This document shows, piece after piece, positions 45,831 to 55,556 of a stretch of 64,000 nt of DNA. Location of the stretch: NCBI RefSeq assembly GCF_008369325.1, contig NZ_VOBI01000001.1, positions 434,001-498,000 of the forward strand, in the 5' to 3' direction. Every line of letters begins with the position of its first letter. Position 1 is the first letter of the stretch. Both the position numbers and the translations under genes were made by a program. Below the pieces are notes generated by a model. The model worked only from the letters and a program-made list of their open reading frames with translations, was not told the origin of the DNA and ran no database searches. The stretch is from Pseudomonas sp. ANT_H12B. GTDB lineage: Bacteria; Pseudomonadota; Gammaproteobacteria; Pseudomonadales; Pseudomonadaceae.

Positions 45831-46700
45831 CTAGCGCTGAAAGCCATGTCCAATCAACCCCACTAACACCTCGCCCGCCTCACTCACCTCCCCCGGGGCC
45901 AGCACCAATCGCAATTCATGCACGGGCAGTTCAGGAAACCCGTCAGCCGTGGTCAGCACGCGCATGCCTTGGCGCACTTGAGCGCGGTCGACAATGCCGA
46001 TGGCCAATCCGGCCTCAATGGCGGTTTCCAGGGCGGTCATACCGGCGCTCATGATGACCGGTCGCCAGCGTCGGCCCAGTTGTGTAAGCGCATCGACCGC
46101 CACGCTGCGGTACGGACAGCCCTTGCCATGCAAAGCCAGGGGGATCGGTTTGGCGAGGTTCAGCCGGTAGTCATGGGCGGCCACCCAGACGGGTTGGGTG
46201 ATGCCAAAAGTCTTGACGCAGCGCTTATCCGGCGCAGCAACGTCAGCCGGCTCCACCAGCAGAGCCATGTCTAGATGCCCACGCTGGAGGCGGGTGTTCA
46301 AACGCCCACTGGCACCGGTTTCTACCTCCAGTTCAATGTGCGGAAAATCCGCCGCCAGGTGCGGCAGCGTACAGCCCAGCACCGCACCGGCGTACTCCTC
46401 GGAAATGCCCAGCCTGACTCGACCACTGGCTACCGGCGCGGTGAAGCTGGCTAGCAACCGGTCGTGGAGCAGCAAAAGTTCGGCGCTCTGCAATGCAAAA
46501 CGACGACCCAGCGGGGTCAGGTTGACGGTCTGGTTATCACGCTCCAGCAAGCGTCCACCCGCCAATGCTTCCAGGCGACGAACATGCAGACTGACCGCCG
46601 ACGGGCTTTTGTTCAAAAAGCTTGCGGCCGCAAGGAATTGCCCAAAGCGCACGATGGCATGAAAGGTACGCAGCAGCTCGATATCAAGTGTCTCGGCCAT
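45831..46700 (-). CDS. LysR-family regulator
   Basis: 289 residues from the ATG at 46700 (MAETLDIELLRTFHAIVRFG). The HTH is LNKSPSAVSLHVRRLEALAG, followed by an effector-binding domain. It is divergent from an EamA-type exporter with 99 bases between the start codons, the standard layout for a LysR protein controlling an exporter. Confidence 0.9.
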   Translation of the reverse strand: MAETLDIELLRTFHAIVRFGQFLAAASFLNKSPSAVSLHVRRLEALAGGRLLERDNQTVNLTPLGRRFALQSAELLLLHDRLLASFTAPVASGRVRLGISEEYAGAVLGCTLPHLAADFPHIELEVETGASGRLNTRLQRGHLDMALLVEPADVAAPDKRCVKTFGITQPVWVAAHDYRLNLAKPIPLALHGKGCPYRSVAVDALTQLGRRWRPVIMSAGMTALETAIEAGLAIGIVDRAQVRQGMRVLTTADGFPELPVHELRLVLAPGEVSEAGEVLVGLIGHGFQR

Positions 46701-46799
46701 GATTGATAAATCCTGCATCAGTAGTGCTATTCGTATCGTTTGATTGCATCACGGCTTCATTCATACCATCGAAGTCAGCCCACTGTCAGGTGACACTCG

Positions 46800-47741
46800 A
46801 TGAACGTCATTCAAACCCGCCTATCGCTGTTGGGGAGCAGTTTGCTGCTGTTGGCCATGGTCGTCAGCTGGAGTTCTGGTTTCATTGGTTACCGCTATGT
46901 AGCCGATCAGGGAAGCGTTTACCTGGCGTCGTTGTGGCGTTTCATTCTGGCGGCGGCGGTGTTGCTTCCTTTCGCTTGGCCGGGTTTGCGCAACCTGCGC
47001 GGCCGCGACGTGGTGCATCAAAGTCTGCTGGGGTTGTTCGCGATTGGCGGCTACATCGGGCCCATCGCCGGATCCATTCAACTGGGGGTAGCGCCGGGCA
47101 CTGCCTCACTGATCGCCAATCTGTTGCCACTGACGATTGTGGTGTTGGCAGGTAGCGTGCCTGGGCAGCATACACGCGGCTGGCAGTGGATGGGGCTGGC
47201 GCTGTGCCTGACCGGCATGCTGGTGGCCAGCGGTGCCAGCGTGGAATGGAACGCCGCTGACCTTTGGGTTTATAGCTTGCCGCTGCTGGCAGTCCTCTCC
47301 CTGGCGGCGGCCACGCTGTACCAAAAAGCGGCGCCCGGTGCATCGATGTCCGCCTTGAGCGCATTGTTCATTCAGGTATGTGCGGTGGTTCCGGTATTTA
47401 CAGTGCTGGCGTGTCTTGAAGGAGAAATGCGCCCGCCGGCCAACGCCGGTTTTGCAGGGGGCGTGGTGTGGCTAGTGGTATTTGCAACGCTGGGGGGATA
47501 TGGATTTTATTGGCTGTGCCTGCAGCGTTTCAGCATTCAGCGCATTAGTGGCGCACTGTTTTTGACACCGCCGGTGACCATGATCTGGGCATGGCTGCAG
47601 TTCGGCGATCCGTTGACTATCAGTGCACTGGCGGGAGTGGCATTGACCCTTTCGGGATTGCCATTGTTGGGGATGAGCACCGCGCAGGGGGATCGTGCCG
47701 GCAAGGTTGTCCGGCCCCCCGTTGTTCGTGATAGTGAATGA
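46800..47741 (+). CDS. EamA/DMT-family transporter
   Basis: 313 residues with ten hydrophobic helices in two EamA repeats. SWSSGFIGYRYVADQGSVYLASLWRF at the start and GALFLTPPVTMIWAWLQFGDPLT near the end are typical. Such proteins export amino acids or other small metabolites. It is probably controlled by the divergent LysR protein. Confidence 0.9.
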   Translation: MNVIQTRLSLLGSSLLLLAMVVSWSSGFIGYRYVADQGSVYLASLWRFILAAAVLLPFAWPGLRNLRGRDVVHQSLLGLFAIGGYIGPIAGSIQLGVAPGTASLIANLLPLTIVVLAGSVPGQHTRGWQWMGLALCLTGMLVASGASVEWNAADLWVYSLPLLAVLSLAAATLYQKAAPGASMSALSALFIQVCAVVPVFTVLACLEGEMRPPANAGFAGGVVWLVVFATLGGYGFYWLCLQRFSIQRISGALFLTPPVTMIWAWLQFGDPLTISALAGVALTLSGLPLLGMSTAQGDRAGKVVRPPVVRDSE

Positions 47742-47825
47742 GTGATCTCGCTTCTTGCGGGCGCACTACGACAAAACTACATCGCAGCCCGCCCCGCTTT
47801 TCGGCTAACTCAGTCGTACCAGCGA

Positions 47826-49229
47826 TTACAGATCGGTGATTTCCTTATGGCGTGGCACCAGTAACTTCATCACGCTCCACGCCACCAGATAGGCCAGCGC
47901 ACAGATGGCAAACATGATCATGTAGCCGGTATGAATGTCGCCGATCGTTTTGTAATGGTCGATCACCCAACCGCCGATCTTGGTCATCACTACGCCGCCC
48001 ATACCGCCAGCCAAACCGCCAATGCCGACCACCGAAGCGATAGATTTTTGCGGGAACATGTCGGACACAGTGGTGAAGATGTTGCACGACCACGCCTGGT
48101 GCGCCGATGCGCCCACGCCGATCAGCAGCACCGGCACCCAGAAACTGATGTAACCGAATGGCTGTGCCAGCAAAACCACCAGCGGGAAGAAAGCAATCAC
48201 CAGCATGGCTTTCATACGGCCGTCATAGGGCGCGTCGCCGCGCGACATGAAGTAGCTGGGGAACCAGCCGCCGCCGATGCTGCCGACCATGGTCATGCTG
48301 TACAACACGGCCAGCGGCACCACGATGGCCTGGCCCTTCATGCCGTATTGCGCTGACAGATAGGTCGGAAGCCAGAACAGGAAGAACCACCACACGCCGT
48401 CGGTCATGAATTTTCCAAAGGCAAAGGCCCAGGTCTGGCGGTAGGTCAGCAACTTGAACCACGATACTTTTTTGGCAGCCTCACCCGAGTCTGTGGCGGT
48501 GAGCGCCTGCGCGCCCTGATCGCTGCGGATGTAGGCCAGTTCCTGCGCGGACAGGCGTTTTTGCTGCTCCGGCTTTTCATACAGCGCAATCCATACGCCC
48601 AGCCAAACGAAGCCCAACATACCGACCACGATGAAAGCCGCTTCCCAGCCCCATATACCGGCAATCAGCGGCACGCATATCGGCGCCAAAATCGCGCCCA
48701 CGTTGGCACCGGAGTTGAAAATGCCGGTGGCAAAGGAACGTTCCTTCTTCGGAAAATATTCGGCGGTGGCCTTGATCGCGATCGGAAAGTTACCCGCTTC
48801 ACCTATCGCCAGTACGGCGCGCGACAGCATGAAACCTGCGATCGAGACCGGGATGACGGCAATACCGAGCGCGCTGCTTATGGCGCCGATCCCCTCACCC
48901 ATTGGCACCGCAAAGGCGTGCATGATCGCGCCGGTCGACCAGATGCCGATGGCCAACACAAAGGCGGTCTTGGTGCCGATCCTGTCGACCACGCGGCCGG
49001 CGAACAGCATGGAAATCGCGTACACAAACTGAAAAACGGAAGCGATGTTGGCGTAATCAGTATTGCTCCAGCCAAATTGCGTCGACAGATCCGGCGCCAA
49101 CAGACTAAGTACCTGGCGATCCAGGTAATTGACGGTGGTAGCAAAAAACAACAGCGCACAGATAGTCCAGCGGTATTTGCCGACGGCCTGGCCGATACGT
49201 TGCGGATTAATGGGCTCGTTCAGATTCAT
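47826..49229 (-). CDS. MFS transporter, ACS family, hexuronate-type
   Basis: 467 residues. TTVNYLDRQVLSLLAPDLSTQFGW in helix 1 and GRVVDRIGTKTAF in loop 2-3 are typical of the ExuT/hexuronate branch of ACS carriers. No sugar-acid enzymes or regulator are beside it, so its substrate and control remain open. A long gap without genes lies upstream. Confidence 0.85.
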   Translation of the reverse strand: MNLNEPINPQRIGQAVGKYRWTICALLFFATTVNYLDRQVLSLLAPDLSTQFGWSNTDYANIASVFQFVYAISMLFAGRVVDRIGTKTAFVLAIGIWSTGAIMHAFAVPMGEGIGAISSALGIAVIPVSIAGFMLSRAVLAIGEAGNFPIAIKATAEYFPKKERSFATGIFNSGANVGAILAPICVPLIAGIWGWEAAFIVVGMLGFVWLGVWIALYEKPEQQKRLSAQELAYIRSDQGAQALTATDSGEAAKKVSWFKLLTYRQTWAFAFGKFMTDGVWWFFLFWLPTYLSAQYGMKGQAIVVPLAVLYSMTMVGSIGGGWFPSYFMSRGDAPYDGRMKAMLVIAFFPLVVLLAQPFGYISFWVPVLLIGVGASAHQAWSCNIFTTVSDMFPQKSIASVVGIGGLAGGMGGVVMTKIGGWVIDHYKTIGDIHTGYMIMFAICALAYLVAWSVMKLLVPRHKEITDL

Positions 49230-49876
49230 AGCATCACTTTATTATTGGATTATGGTGATGATCGCTCGGTTTCAAGCGAGATCAAGTGGATCGTAGGGCA
49301 TTGCCAAAACGCGATGAGTCCGCGCCACCCGGTCAAATCTCGCGAAGCTCAATTGTCAGCGGCCCGAGTTGGATTTTCGCTGGCACTAAGAGGCGTTTGG
49401 CGGGACCGTTGCATGCAATAGGCCTGATGCGCGCCGGCATGCAGCCAGGATCGAGCCGTCAGAATCGGCATTCAGGGAGGTGAGAAAGCAGGCTGGATTC
49501 ATGATGGGCCGACACTCTTTTTTATTTTTAGGCTTGGACAGTCGACGCATCGTCTGTCGTCGTACAACTGTGCCTTTTATATCGAGTTCAATACTGGGCT
49601 GTCAATCTGAAAAATGGCCGTTCGTCTCGGCAAAGACCGCTGGTTGAAATTCCCGTTCGCACAGACGTAGCTGGCTGTAGGTCTGTCAGTCGGTTGATTT
49701 TCCGGGTGTTGGCAGCAAGGTTGGATATTTTTGAAGACCCATTCAAGTCATACGACAACCGGCTCACCATCAACGAAATAAGGACATTGTCCTGACCCTC
49801 CCCTGCCGGGTAAAAAAATCCAGAACTCAAAGCCATACCGCTCTATCCAATGTGTAGGTCAATGGAGGTAAGCGAT
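49230..49876. other. long intergenic region without recognisable gene
   Basis: About 650 bases. The open frames in it (for example 49588-49836, minus) show no family pattern. It should hold the promoter of the hexuronate-type carrier and of the small acidic protein (TGGAGGTAAGCGAT at about 49863). GTCGTCGTACAAC near 49557 resembles part of a GTAC-centred operator. Confidence 0.45.
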
Positions 49877-50044
49877 ATGAACAACGATGACACAGATGAC
49901 GACGTCGAATCAGAAACCACATCAAACACACCGCCCACCGACACGTCTGGCGCCAAAAGCGTAGATCAAGCCAAGGAGGAGGAAGCTGAGGCGCTCAGGC
50001 GGAAAATAGCTGAGATAGAACGTAAGGTGGCGGATGGTAACTAG
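49877..50044 (+). CDS. small acidic protein of unknown function
   Basis: 55 residues from the ATG at 49877 after a strong TGGAGG. It is very rich in Asp, Glu, Thr and Ser in the first half (MNNDDTDDDVESETTSNTPP). The second half is a charged helix, probably a short coiled coil (AKEEEAEALRRKIAEIERKV). A good terminator follows directly, which supports a real gene. No family was recognised. Confidence 0.65.
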   Translation: MNNDDTDDDVESETTSNTPPTDTSGAKSVDQAKEEEAEALRRKIAEIERKVADGN

Positions 50045-50071
50045 CAAAATGCTGGATCTGGCGGGGGGTGG

Positions 50072-50110
50072 AAAGCGGCCATAGACTTGAGTGGAGTTGG
50101 CCGCTTTTTT
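50072..50110 (+). terminator. Rho-independent terminator
   Basis: AAGCGGCCA and TGGCCGCTT form a nine-pair stem around a loop, followed by a run of T. It ends the small acidic protein's transcript. Confidence 0.85.
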
Positions 50111-50129
50111 CCCGTCGTCAGACTTGTGC

Positions 50130-51296
50130 TCATGACTCACACACTGCTCTTGGAAGCTCATCGTTGACGCAGGGTTCATGCGCCGTTTCCATCAGCAACT
50201 GATCCACCACGGCCGACAGCGCGGCATGAACATCCTCTGAGCCGCGTATGACTCGCGCATAGACGTTTCGCTGTCGCTCTGCGCTGGTACCGTCTTGAAG
50301 AATCCGGCGAAGGTGAGAAAAAACATCCGCCATTCCCATCGCTCGAGCTGCGTCACCGAAGATCTGTTCCGCCATGAACAGCCACTGCTCAACAGAGAAG
50401 GGTTGGTCGTAACCTTCGACAATGAACGATGCGTGGATGCCACCTCGTTTCGCACGCCAACGATTCTCTTTGAGGATCCATTGGGATTTTTGGGAATAGG
50501 TCGACCCGGGGTGAGGTTGATCGATGGCATGGCCGACCAGTAACCGAAAAAAAGAGGCAATACACAACACATCCTCCAACCGAGGGCAGGCATCCGTCAT
50601 CCGCAGTTCCAGGGTCGGGTACTTGGCGGCGGGCCGTAAACCCCACCAGCAATCGCTGGCCTGCTTGATTGTGCCGGTACGTATCAGCAGTGCGACGTAG
50701 GCGTCATAGGCCTTTTGATCTTCGAAGAACTCCGGAACCCCCATCCTCGGCCACTCATCACAGGCGGTCTGGCGATAGCTCATGAAACCAGTGTCGGCAC
50801 CGTCCCAAAATGGAGAGGAGCAACTCAAGGCCAATAACAACGGAGTCCACGGCAAGACTTCGTTCATCACCTGAATACGGTCCAGGTGCTTCGGAACTTC
50901 AACATGCACGTGCAAACCCGATAGCAGGCTACGCCTTGCTACGCGCTGGTAGTCTTCAAACAGTTGAAGAAAGTGATCCTGGTGTGTGGCCTGTTGCGTG
51001 CGCCAGTCAGCCAAAGGGTGGCTGCCGGCGCAGAGCAGGCCCAGACCGTAAGGTTCGAAAATGCCGCGCAACGTTCTGCGAGCATAAACAAGGTACTGCG
51101 CTGCTTGCGCCATGCTGGTGAAGATGGGGGACGCAACTTCTATTTGTCCCTGGAACATCTCATAAGCGAAACAATGCCCCAAAGCAGCCTCGCACGCCTC
51201 AATCGCAGCGCCGGGAGGCTTGTCCGGCATACGCCGGGTAGCCGGGTCCGTGATGAAGTATTCCTCTTCTATTCCGAACCTCAGGTGTCTGTCCAT
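50130..51296 (-). CDS. ybdK: carboxylate-amine ligase, YbdK (GCS2) family
   Basis: 388 residues from the ATG at 51296, with AAGGGGGGGG upstream. FGIEEEYFITD at the start, SGLHVHVEVP in the middle and AAKYPTLELRMTDACPRLED are the GCS2-type glutamate-cysteine-ligase signatures. E. coli YbdK has weak gamma-glutamylcysteine synthetase activity; the natural role is unclear. A small hypothetical gene lies 36 bases upstream on the same strand. Confidence 0.88.
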   Translation of the reverse strand: MDRHLRFGIEEEYFITDPATRRMPDKPPGAAIEACEAALGHCFAYEMFQGQIEVASPIFTSMAQAAQYLVYARRTLRGIFEPYGLGLLCAGSHPLADWRTQQATHQDHFLQLFEDYQRVARRSLLSGLHVHVEVPKHLDRIQVMNEVLPWTPLLLALSCSSPFWDGADTGFMSYRQTACDEWPRMGVPEFFEDQKAYDAYVALLIRTGTIKQASDCWWGLRPAAKYPTLELRMTDACPRLEDVLCIASFFRLLVGHAIDQPHPGSTYSQKSQWILKENRWRAKRGGIHASFIVEGYDQPFSVEQWLFMAEQIFGDAARAMGMADVFSHLRRILQDGTSAERQRNVYARVIRGSEDVHAALSAVVDQLLMETAHEPCVNDELPRAVCES

Positions 51297-51332
51297 CAAT
51301 GCCCCCCCTTTTGAACCTTCGACGCGGTGCCC

Positions 51333-51581
51333 TCAGTGATAGTCCGCTCCGGCGACTGCGCGCAGATACGCCTGATCCGCTTCAATTCGCAGGTCTCGCC
51401 ACTCTTCCCAACTGACAATGCCCTGGCGATCCATCTCATCCGATTGGCGTAGCAGTTCTTCATGGTAGGCATCGGGACACTCCTTGCGCAGAGCGATGTT
51501 TTCGAGTGCCCGATGCCAGACGTCCAAACCACACAGTCTTCTTTCCTGGGCCGGCGTCAGCAGGTTTTTGAAGGAGTTCAT
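51333..51581 (-). CDS. hypothetical protein upstream of ybdK
   Basis: 82 residues, starting MNSFKNLLTPAQERRLCGLD. It is mostly helical, rich in Glu/Arg/Trp, with no membrane segment or known motif. The frame ends 36 bases before ybdK on the same strand, so the two are probably co-transcribed. It could be a partner of the ligase or a stress protein. Confidence 0.6.
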   Translation of the reverse strand: MNSFKNLLTPAQERRLCGLDVWHRALENIALRKECPDAYHEELLRQSDEMDRQGIVSWEEWRDLRIEADQAYLRAVAGADYH

Positions 51582-51799
51582 GGCATTGGAATCCGAGCGT
51601 CATTTTTTGAATGGATCAATCGTGTTCTATATAGGTTCATGAACGCCGACAGAAGGCGTTAACTGACCTTCTTTTGCTGAAACAGCGGTGACATTGAACG
51701 GGGGCCCACCGGATTCCGATGCTACGCTTTCATATCCTCGAACAGAGTTGAAGCGATGCACACCCAAACCTCACTCCCAGAATACTTGAGGGTGCAGCC

Positions 51800-52240
51800 A
51801 TGCAGCGGAGCCTGATTGGCGGCATCGCCATAGCGATTGTCGGCGCGATGACGTATCTCCTGGTCCAATGGGAAGCCGCCGACAGCCAGAGACACGACGC
51901 TCTGTGTGGACAAGCCCAGCAGTCCCTCAAAGGTGTGGAAATACGCGCGCGGGCGTTGGCTGCCGGACTGTCTTTAGACGCGTACGCCAAGGATGAGGAA
52001 GCCAAAGTGGCGGCGCTGATCAGAGCGCTCGATGCCGCTAAAAATGAAGCAGAGGTTGACGCTGTAATAGAAGCTCACGCGGCGGCCATAGAAGCGCAGG
52101 ACGCCGTTATTGACGCTGAAGTCGACACTCGAGGCGATCAGAAATTCCTCGAACAGCGACTCGTGAAACAGCGGATACCTGTGGACGTCAAACAGGAACT
52201 GCAACGCGCCGCGAAGGCCGTCAGCGTTGTTTGCAGTTAG
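51800..52240 (+). CDS. hypothetical membrane-anchored helical protein
   Basis: 146 residues. One N-terminal membrane helix (LIGGIAIAIVGAMTYLLV) is followed by a long Ala/Glu-rich helical region with two Cys (residue 36 and near the end). The rest is predicted periplasmic. It is divergent from the small gene upstream of ybdK. No family was recognised; codon use resembles the surrounding genes. Confidence 0.6.
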   Translation: MQRSLIGGIAIAIVGAMTYLLVQWEAADSQRHDALCGQAQQSLKGVEIRARALAAGLSLDAYAKDEEAKVAALIRALDAAKNEAEVDAVIEAHAAAIEAQDAVIDAEVDTRGDQKFLEQRLVKQRIPVDVKQELQRAAKAVSVVCS

Positions 52241-52272
52241 CGTTCATCACTGATAAGCCGCTCTCCCCCGAC

Positions 52273-52590
52273 TCATTTCTCAATCACATCATCCGCCCAG
52301 CTTATGGCCGCAACGACGGTCGGAAAACCAATCGTGCTCGTCAGCGAGATCAGTGTGTGACGAATCTCCTCTGCCGTAGCGCCCGCTTCCAGTGCCCGTC
52401 TGGTATGACTGTGCACCGCGCCCTCAGAGCGAATGGCCGCCGCGGCACCCAGTTGGATCAGCTGGACAACTTTCTCCTCAAGTGGCCCGGAATGACGCAC
52501 AGACTTACCCAAGGCCTGCACGGCATCCAGGTAATCCGGGTACTGTTTTTTGAGCTGTCGATACGTGTTGTGCTCTCTCTTCTTTCCCAT
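52273..52590 (-). CDS. carboxymuconolactone decarboxylase/AhpD-family protein lacking the CxxC pair
   Basis: 105 residues from the ATG at 52590 (GAGGAAACAACG upstream). EEKVVQLIQLGAAAAIRSEG and AVHSHTRRALEAGATAEEI match the CMD fold. The family usually has C-x-x-C before the helix; here the positions read SEGAVHSH with no cysteine, so peroxidase chemistry through a disulfide is unlikely. The conserved His remains. Function is unknown. Confidence 0.85.
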   Translation of the reverse strand: MGKKREHNTYRQLKKQYPDYLDAVQALGKSVRHSGPLEEKVVQLIQLGAAAAIRSEGAVHSHTRRALEAGATAEEIRHTLISLTSTIGFPTVVAAISWADDVIEK

Positions 52591-52765
52591 CGTTGTTTCC
52601 TCGCGATTCGATGCCGGCAACCGAAACTTGCACTTGGCAACAGTAGGCTAAGCTTAGTGCAGCTTATTGCCCACGATGCTCGCGTCTGCAGGTTTTGGTT
52701 GTTTCTGGAGAGCGTCTGCAACAGCTATTTCAGACACGCCAAAACAATCTGTGCAGGACTGTCAT

Positions 52766-54139
52766 ATGACCGAGCCTCTACTCAGCTTTGATCAACTCAA
52801 GCGTGCTGCCGCCTCCGGTGAGATCGATACCGTGCTGGTGTGCATGATCGATATGCAAGGGCGACTGGTCGGCAAGCGATTCCAGGTCGAGTTTTTCATC
52901 GACAGCGGACATGAAGAAACCCACTGCTGCAATTACCTGCTGGCCGACGACATCGACATGGAGCCGGTACCGGGTTACGCCGCGGCCAGTTGGAGCAAAG
53001 GTTATGGCGACTTTGTGCTCAAACCCGACATGTCCACGTTGCGACGGGTGCCGTGGCTTGAATGCACGGCGCTGGTGCTCTGTGATGTGCTCGATCATCA
53101 CCATCGACGGGACTTGCCGCACAGCCCGCGGGCGATCCTGAAAAAGCAGATCGAGCGCCTGCGCGAACGTGGCTATACCGGCATGTTTGCTTCGGAACTT
53201 GAGTTCTATCTGTTCGACGAGAGCTACGAGGCTATTCACGAACGCAACTACCACAAGCCGAAGACCGCCGGCCATTACATCGAGGATTACAACATCCTCC
53301 AGACCACCCGCGAAGAGCCGGTGCTGCGGGCGATCCGCAAGCATCTGCAGGCCTCCGGCATCCCCGTGGAAAACTCCAAGGGTGAATGGGGGCCGGGCCA
53401 GGAAGAGATCAACATCCGTTATGCCGATGCCCTGACCATGGCTGACCACCACGTCATCATCAAGCACGCCTGCAAGGAAATCGCGCAACTGCAGGGCAAG
53501 GCAATCACCTTCATGGCCAAGTGGCGCTATGACGCCGCCGGCTCCAGCAGCCATATCCATAATTCGCTGTGGGACAAGAACGGCAAAAAGCCGCTGTTTT
53601 TCGATACCAAGGCAGAGTTTGGCATGTCGAAACTGATGCGTTCATGGGTGGCCGGTCAGCTCAAATACGCCAACGACATCACCTGTTTTCTCGCGCCCTA
53701 CATCAATTCGTACAAGCGCTTTCAGGCCGGCACTTTTGCGCCGACGCGGGCGGTGTGGAGTCGAGACAATCGCACCGCAGGTTTCCGTTTGTGTGCCGAA
53801 GGCAGCAAAGCGATCCGTATTGAATGTCGTGTCGGCGGCGCCGACCTCAACCCTTATCTGGCGTTCGCTGCGCTGATCGCTGCGGGGCTGGCGGGGATTG
53901 ACGAGAAGCTCAACCTCGCGCCGCCCTTCGAGGGCGATGCCTACGTCGACGAGCACTTGCCTGAAGTGTCGAAGACCCTGCGCGAAGCCTGTGCCGCGCT
54001 TCAGGGCTCGACCATGTTGCGCGAGGCCTTCGGTGATGAAGTGATCGACCACTACGTACACACCGCCGAGTGGGAACAGAAAGAGTACGACCGACGGATC
54101 ACCGACTGGGAACTGCAGCGCGGTTTTGAGCGCTATTGA
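52766..54139 (+). CDS. glutamine synthetase-family gamma-glutamyl amide ligase
   Basis: 457 residues from the ATG at 52766. The catalytic domain has SELEFYLFDE, GPGQEEINIRYADAL, GSSSHIHNSLWD, FAPTRAVWSRDNRTAGFR and IECRVGGADLNPYLA, as in the PuuA/IpuC/GlnA3 branch. These ligate glutamate to polyamines, ethanolamine or isopropylamine with ATP. The adjacent aldehyde dehydrogenase, alcohol dehydrogenase and permease suggest an amine or amino alcohol processed as its gamma-glutamyl amide. The nitrogen-assimilation adenylylation site is not seen. Confidence 0.85.
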   Translation: MTEPLLSFDQLKRAAASGEIDTVLVCMIDMQGRLVGKRFQVEFFIDSGHEETHCCNYLLADDIDMEPVPGYAAASWSKGYGDFVLKPDMSTLRRVPWLECTALVLCDVLDHHHRRDLPHSPRAILKKQIERLRERGYTGMFASELEFYLFDESYEAIHERNYHKPKTAGHYIEDYNILQTTREEPVLRAIRKHLQASGIPVENSKGEWGPGQEEINIRYADALTMADHHVIIKHACKEIAQLQGKAITFMAKWRYDAAGSSSHIHNSLWDKNGKKPLFFDTKAEFGMSKLMRSWVAGQLKYANDITCFLAPYINSYKRFQAGTFAPTRAVWSRDNRTAGFRLCAEGSKAIRIECRVGGADLNPYLAFAALIAAGLAGIDEKLNLAPPFEGDAYVDEHLPEVSKTLREACAALQGSTMLREAFGDEVIDHYVHTAEWEQKEYDRRITDWELQRGFERY

Positions 54140-54161
54140 GAAGGCTACTATTGAGAAAATC

Positions 54162-55553
54162 ATGACTTCGATGATTCAACTCATTTCGCCGGTCGATGGC
54201 CGGGTCTACGCCGAACGCCACTGCGCCGATGCAACACAGATCGATCAGGCGCTGGCGGCTGCCGCAACCGCTCAGGCGCAATGGAAACGTCGACCACTGA
54301 GCGAGCGCGCAGCCTATTGCAACGCCGCAGTGGACGCGATGTTGGCAATGAAGGCCGACATCATCCCGGAACTGGCCTGGCAGATGGGCCGTCCGGTACG
54401 GTTTGGCGCCGGTGAGCTACGCGGCTTTGAAGAACGCGCCCGGCACATGATCGCCATTGCACCTGAAGCGTTGGCTGTGCTTGAACCCACGCCTGTCGCT
54501 GGTTTTCGACGGCATATCAAACGTGAGCCACTCGGTACGGTGCTGGTCATCGCCCCCTGGAATTACCCCTACCTGACGGCGGTCAACACGATCATTGCGG
54601 CGCTGATGGCCGGCAACAGCGTCATTCTCAAACATGCATCGCAAACGTTGCTGGTCGGCGAACGCTTCGCCGAGGCCATGCGCCGGGCCAACCTGCCCGA
54701 AGGGCTGTTTCAGAACCTGGTGCTGGATCATGTCTATACCGCAGCAATCATTGCTTCTGGACGGGTGCAGCAGGTGAACTTCACCGGCTCGGTCGAAGCC
54801 GGCAAGGCCATGGAAAACGCCGCCACTGGACGCTTCCTCGGACTGGGCCTGGAGCTCGGAGGCAAAGACCCGGCCTACGTCCGGGCCGATGCCGACCTGG
54901 TACATGCAGTGGAAAACCTGGTGGACGGCAGCTTCTTCAACGCCGGACAAAGCTGTTGCGCGGTCGAGCGCATCTATGTCGATGAAAAAATCTACCCGGC
55001 GTTTATCGAGCGCTTCGCCGCCCTGACCCGCCAATACGTGCTGGGCAATCCACTGGACGAAGCCACCACGCTCGGCCCGCTGGTGTCTCCGAGCGCTGCC
55101 GAGTTCGTTCGGGGCCAGATCGCCGATGCACTATTAAAAGGTGCAAAGGCACTGATCGATCCGAAGGCTTTTCCCGCTGGCGTGCCGGGCAGCGCCTACC
55201 TCGCGCCGCAGGTGTTAGTCGACGTCAACCATCAAATGTCGGTGATGCGTGAGGAAAGTTTTGGTCCGGTGGTCGGCATCATGCCGGTGGCCAGCGACGA
55301 CGAAGCCATCGCCTTGATGAACGACAGTGAGTTCGGCCTCAGCGCTTCCATCTGGACGCAAGACCTCGCCGCCGCCGAGCGCCTGGGCAACGAGATCGAC
55401 ACCGGCACCGTGTTCATGAACCGCTGTGATTATCTGGACCCGGCCCTGGCCTGGACCGGCGTGAAGAACAGCGGACGCGGCGTGACGCTATCGCGCCTGG
55501 GCTACGAGCACCTGACCCGAGCCAAATCCTTCCATTTGCGCCACGAGATCTGA
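54162..55553 (+). CDS. aldehyde dehydrogenase
   Basis: 463 residues from the ATG at 54162, 22 bases after the ligase. The catalytic Glu is in LGLELGGKDPAYV, the Cys in FFNAGQSCCAVERI, and the PWNYPY segment is typical. It oxidises an aldehyde to an acid with NAD(P)+. In this operon it probably acts on a gamma-glutamyl amino aldehyde produced by the next gene's enzyme. It is followed after three bases by the iron alcohol dehydrogenase gene. Confidence 0.9.
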   Translation: MTSMIQLISPVDGRVYAERHCADATQIDQALAAAATAQAQWKRRPLSERAAYCNAAVDAMLAMKADIIPELAWQMGRPVRFGAGELRGFEERARHMIAIAPEALAVLEPTPVAGFRRHIKREPLGTVLVIAPWNYPYLTAVNTIIAALMAGNSVILKHASQTLLVGERFAEAMRRANLPEGLFQNLVLDHVYTAAIIASGRVQQVNFTGSVEAGKAMENAATGRFLGLGLELGGKDPAYVRADADLVHAVENLVDGSFFNAGQSCCAVERIYVDEKIYPAFIERFAALTRQYVLGNPLDEATTLGPLVSPSAAEFVRGQIADALLKGAKALIDPKAFPAGVPGSAYLAPQVLVDVNHQMSVMREESFGPVVGIMPVASDDEAIALMNDSEFGLSASIWTQDLAAAERLGNEIDTGTVFMNRCDYLDPALAWTGVKNSGRGVTLSRLGYEHLTRAKSFHLRHEI

Positions 55554-55556
55554 GCC

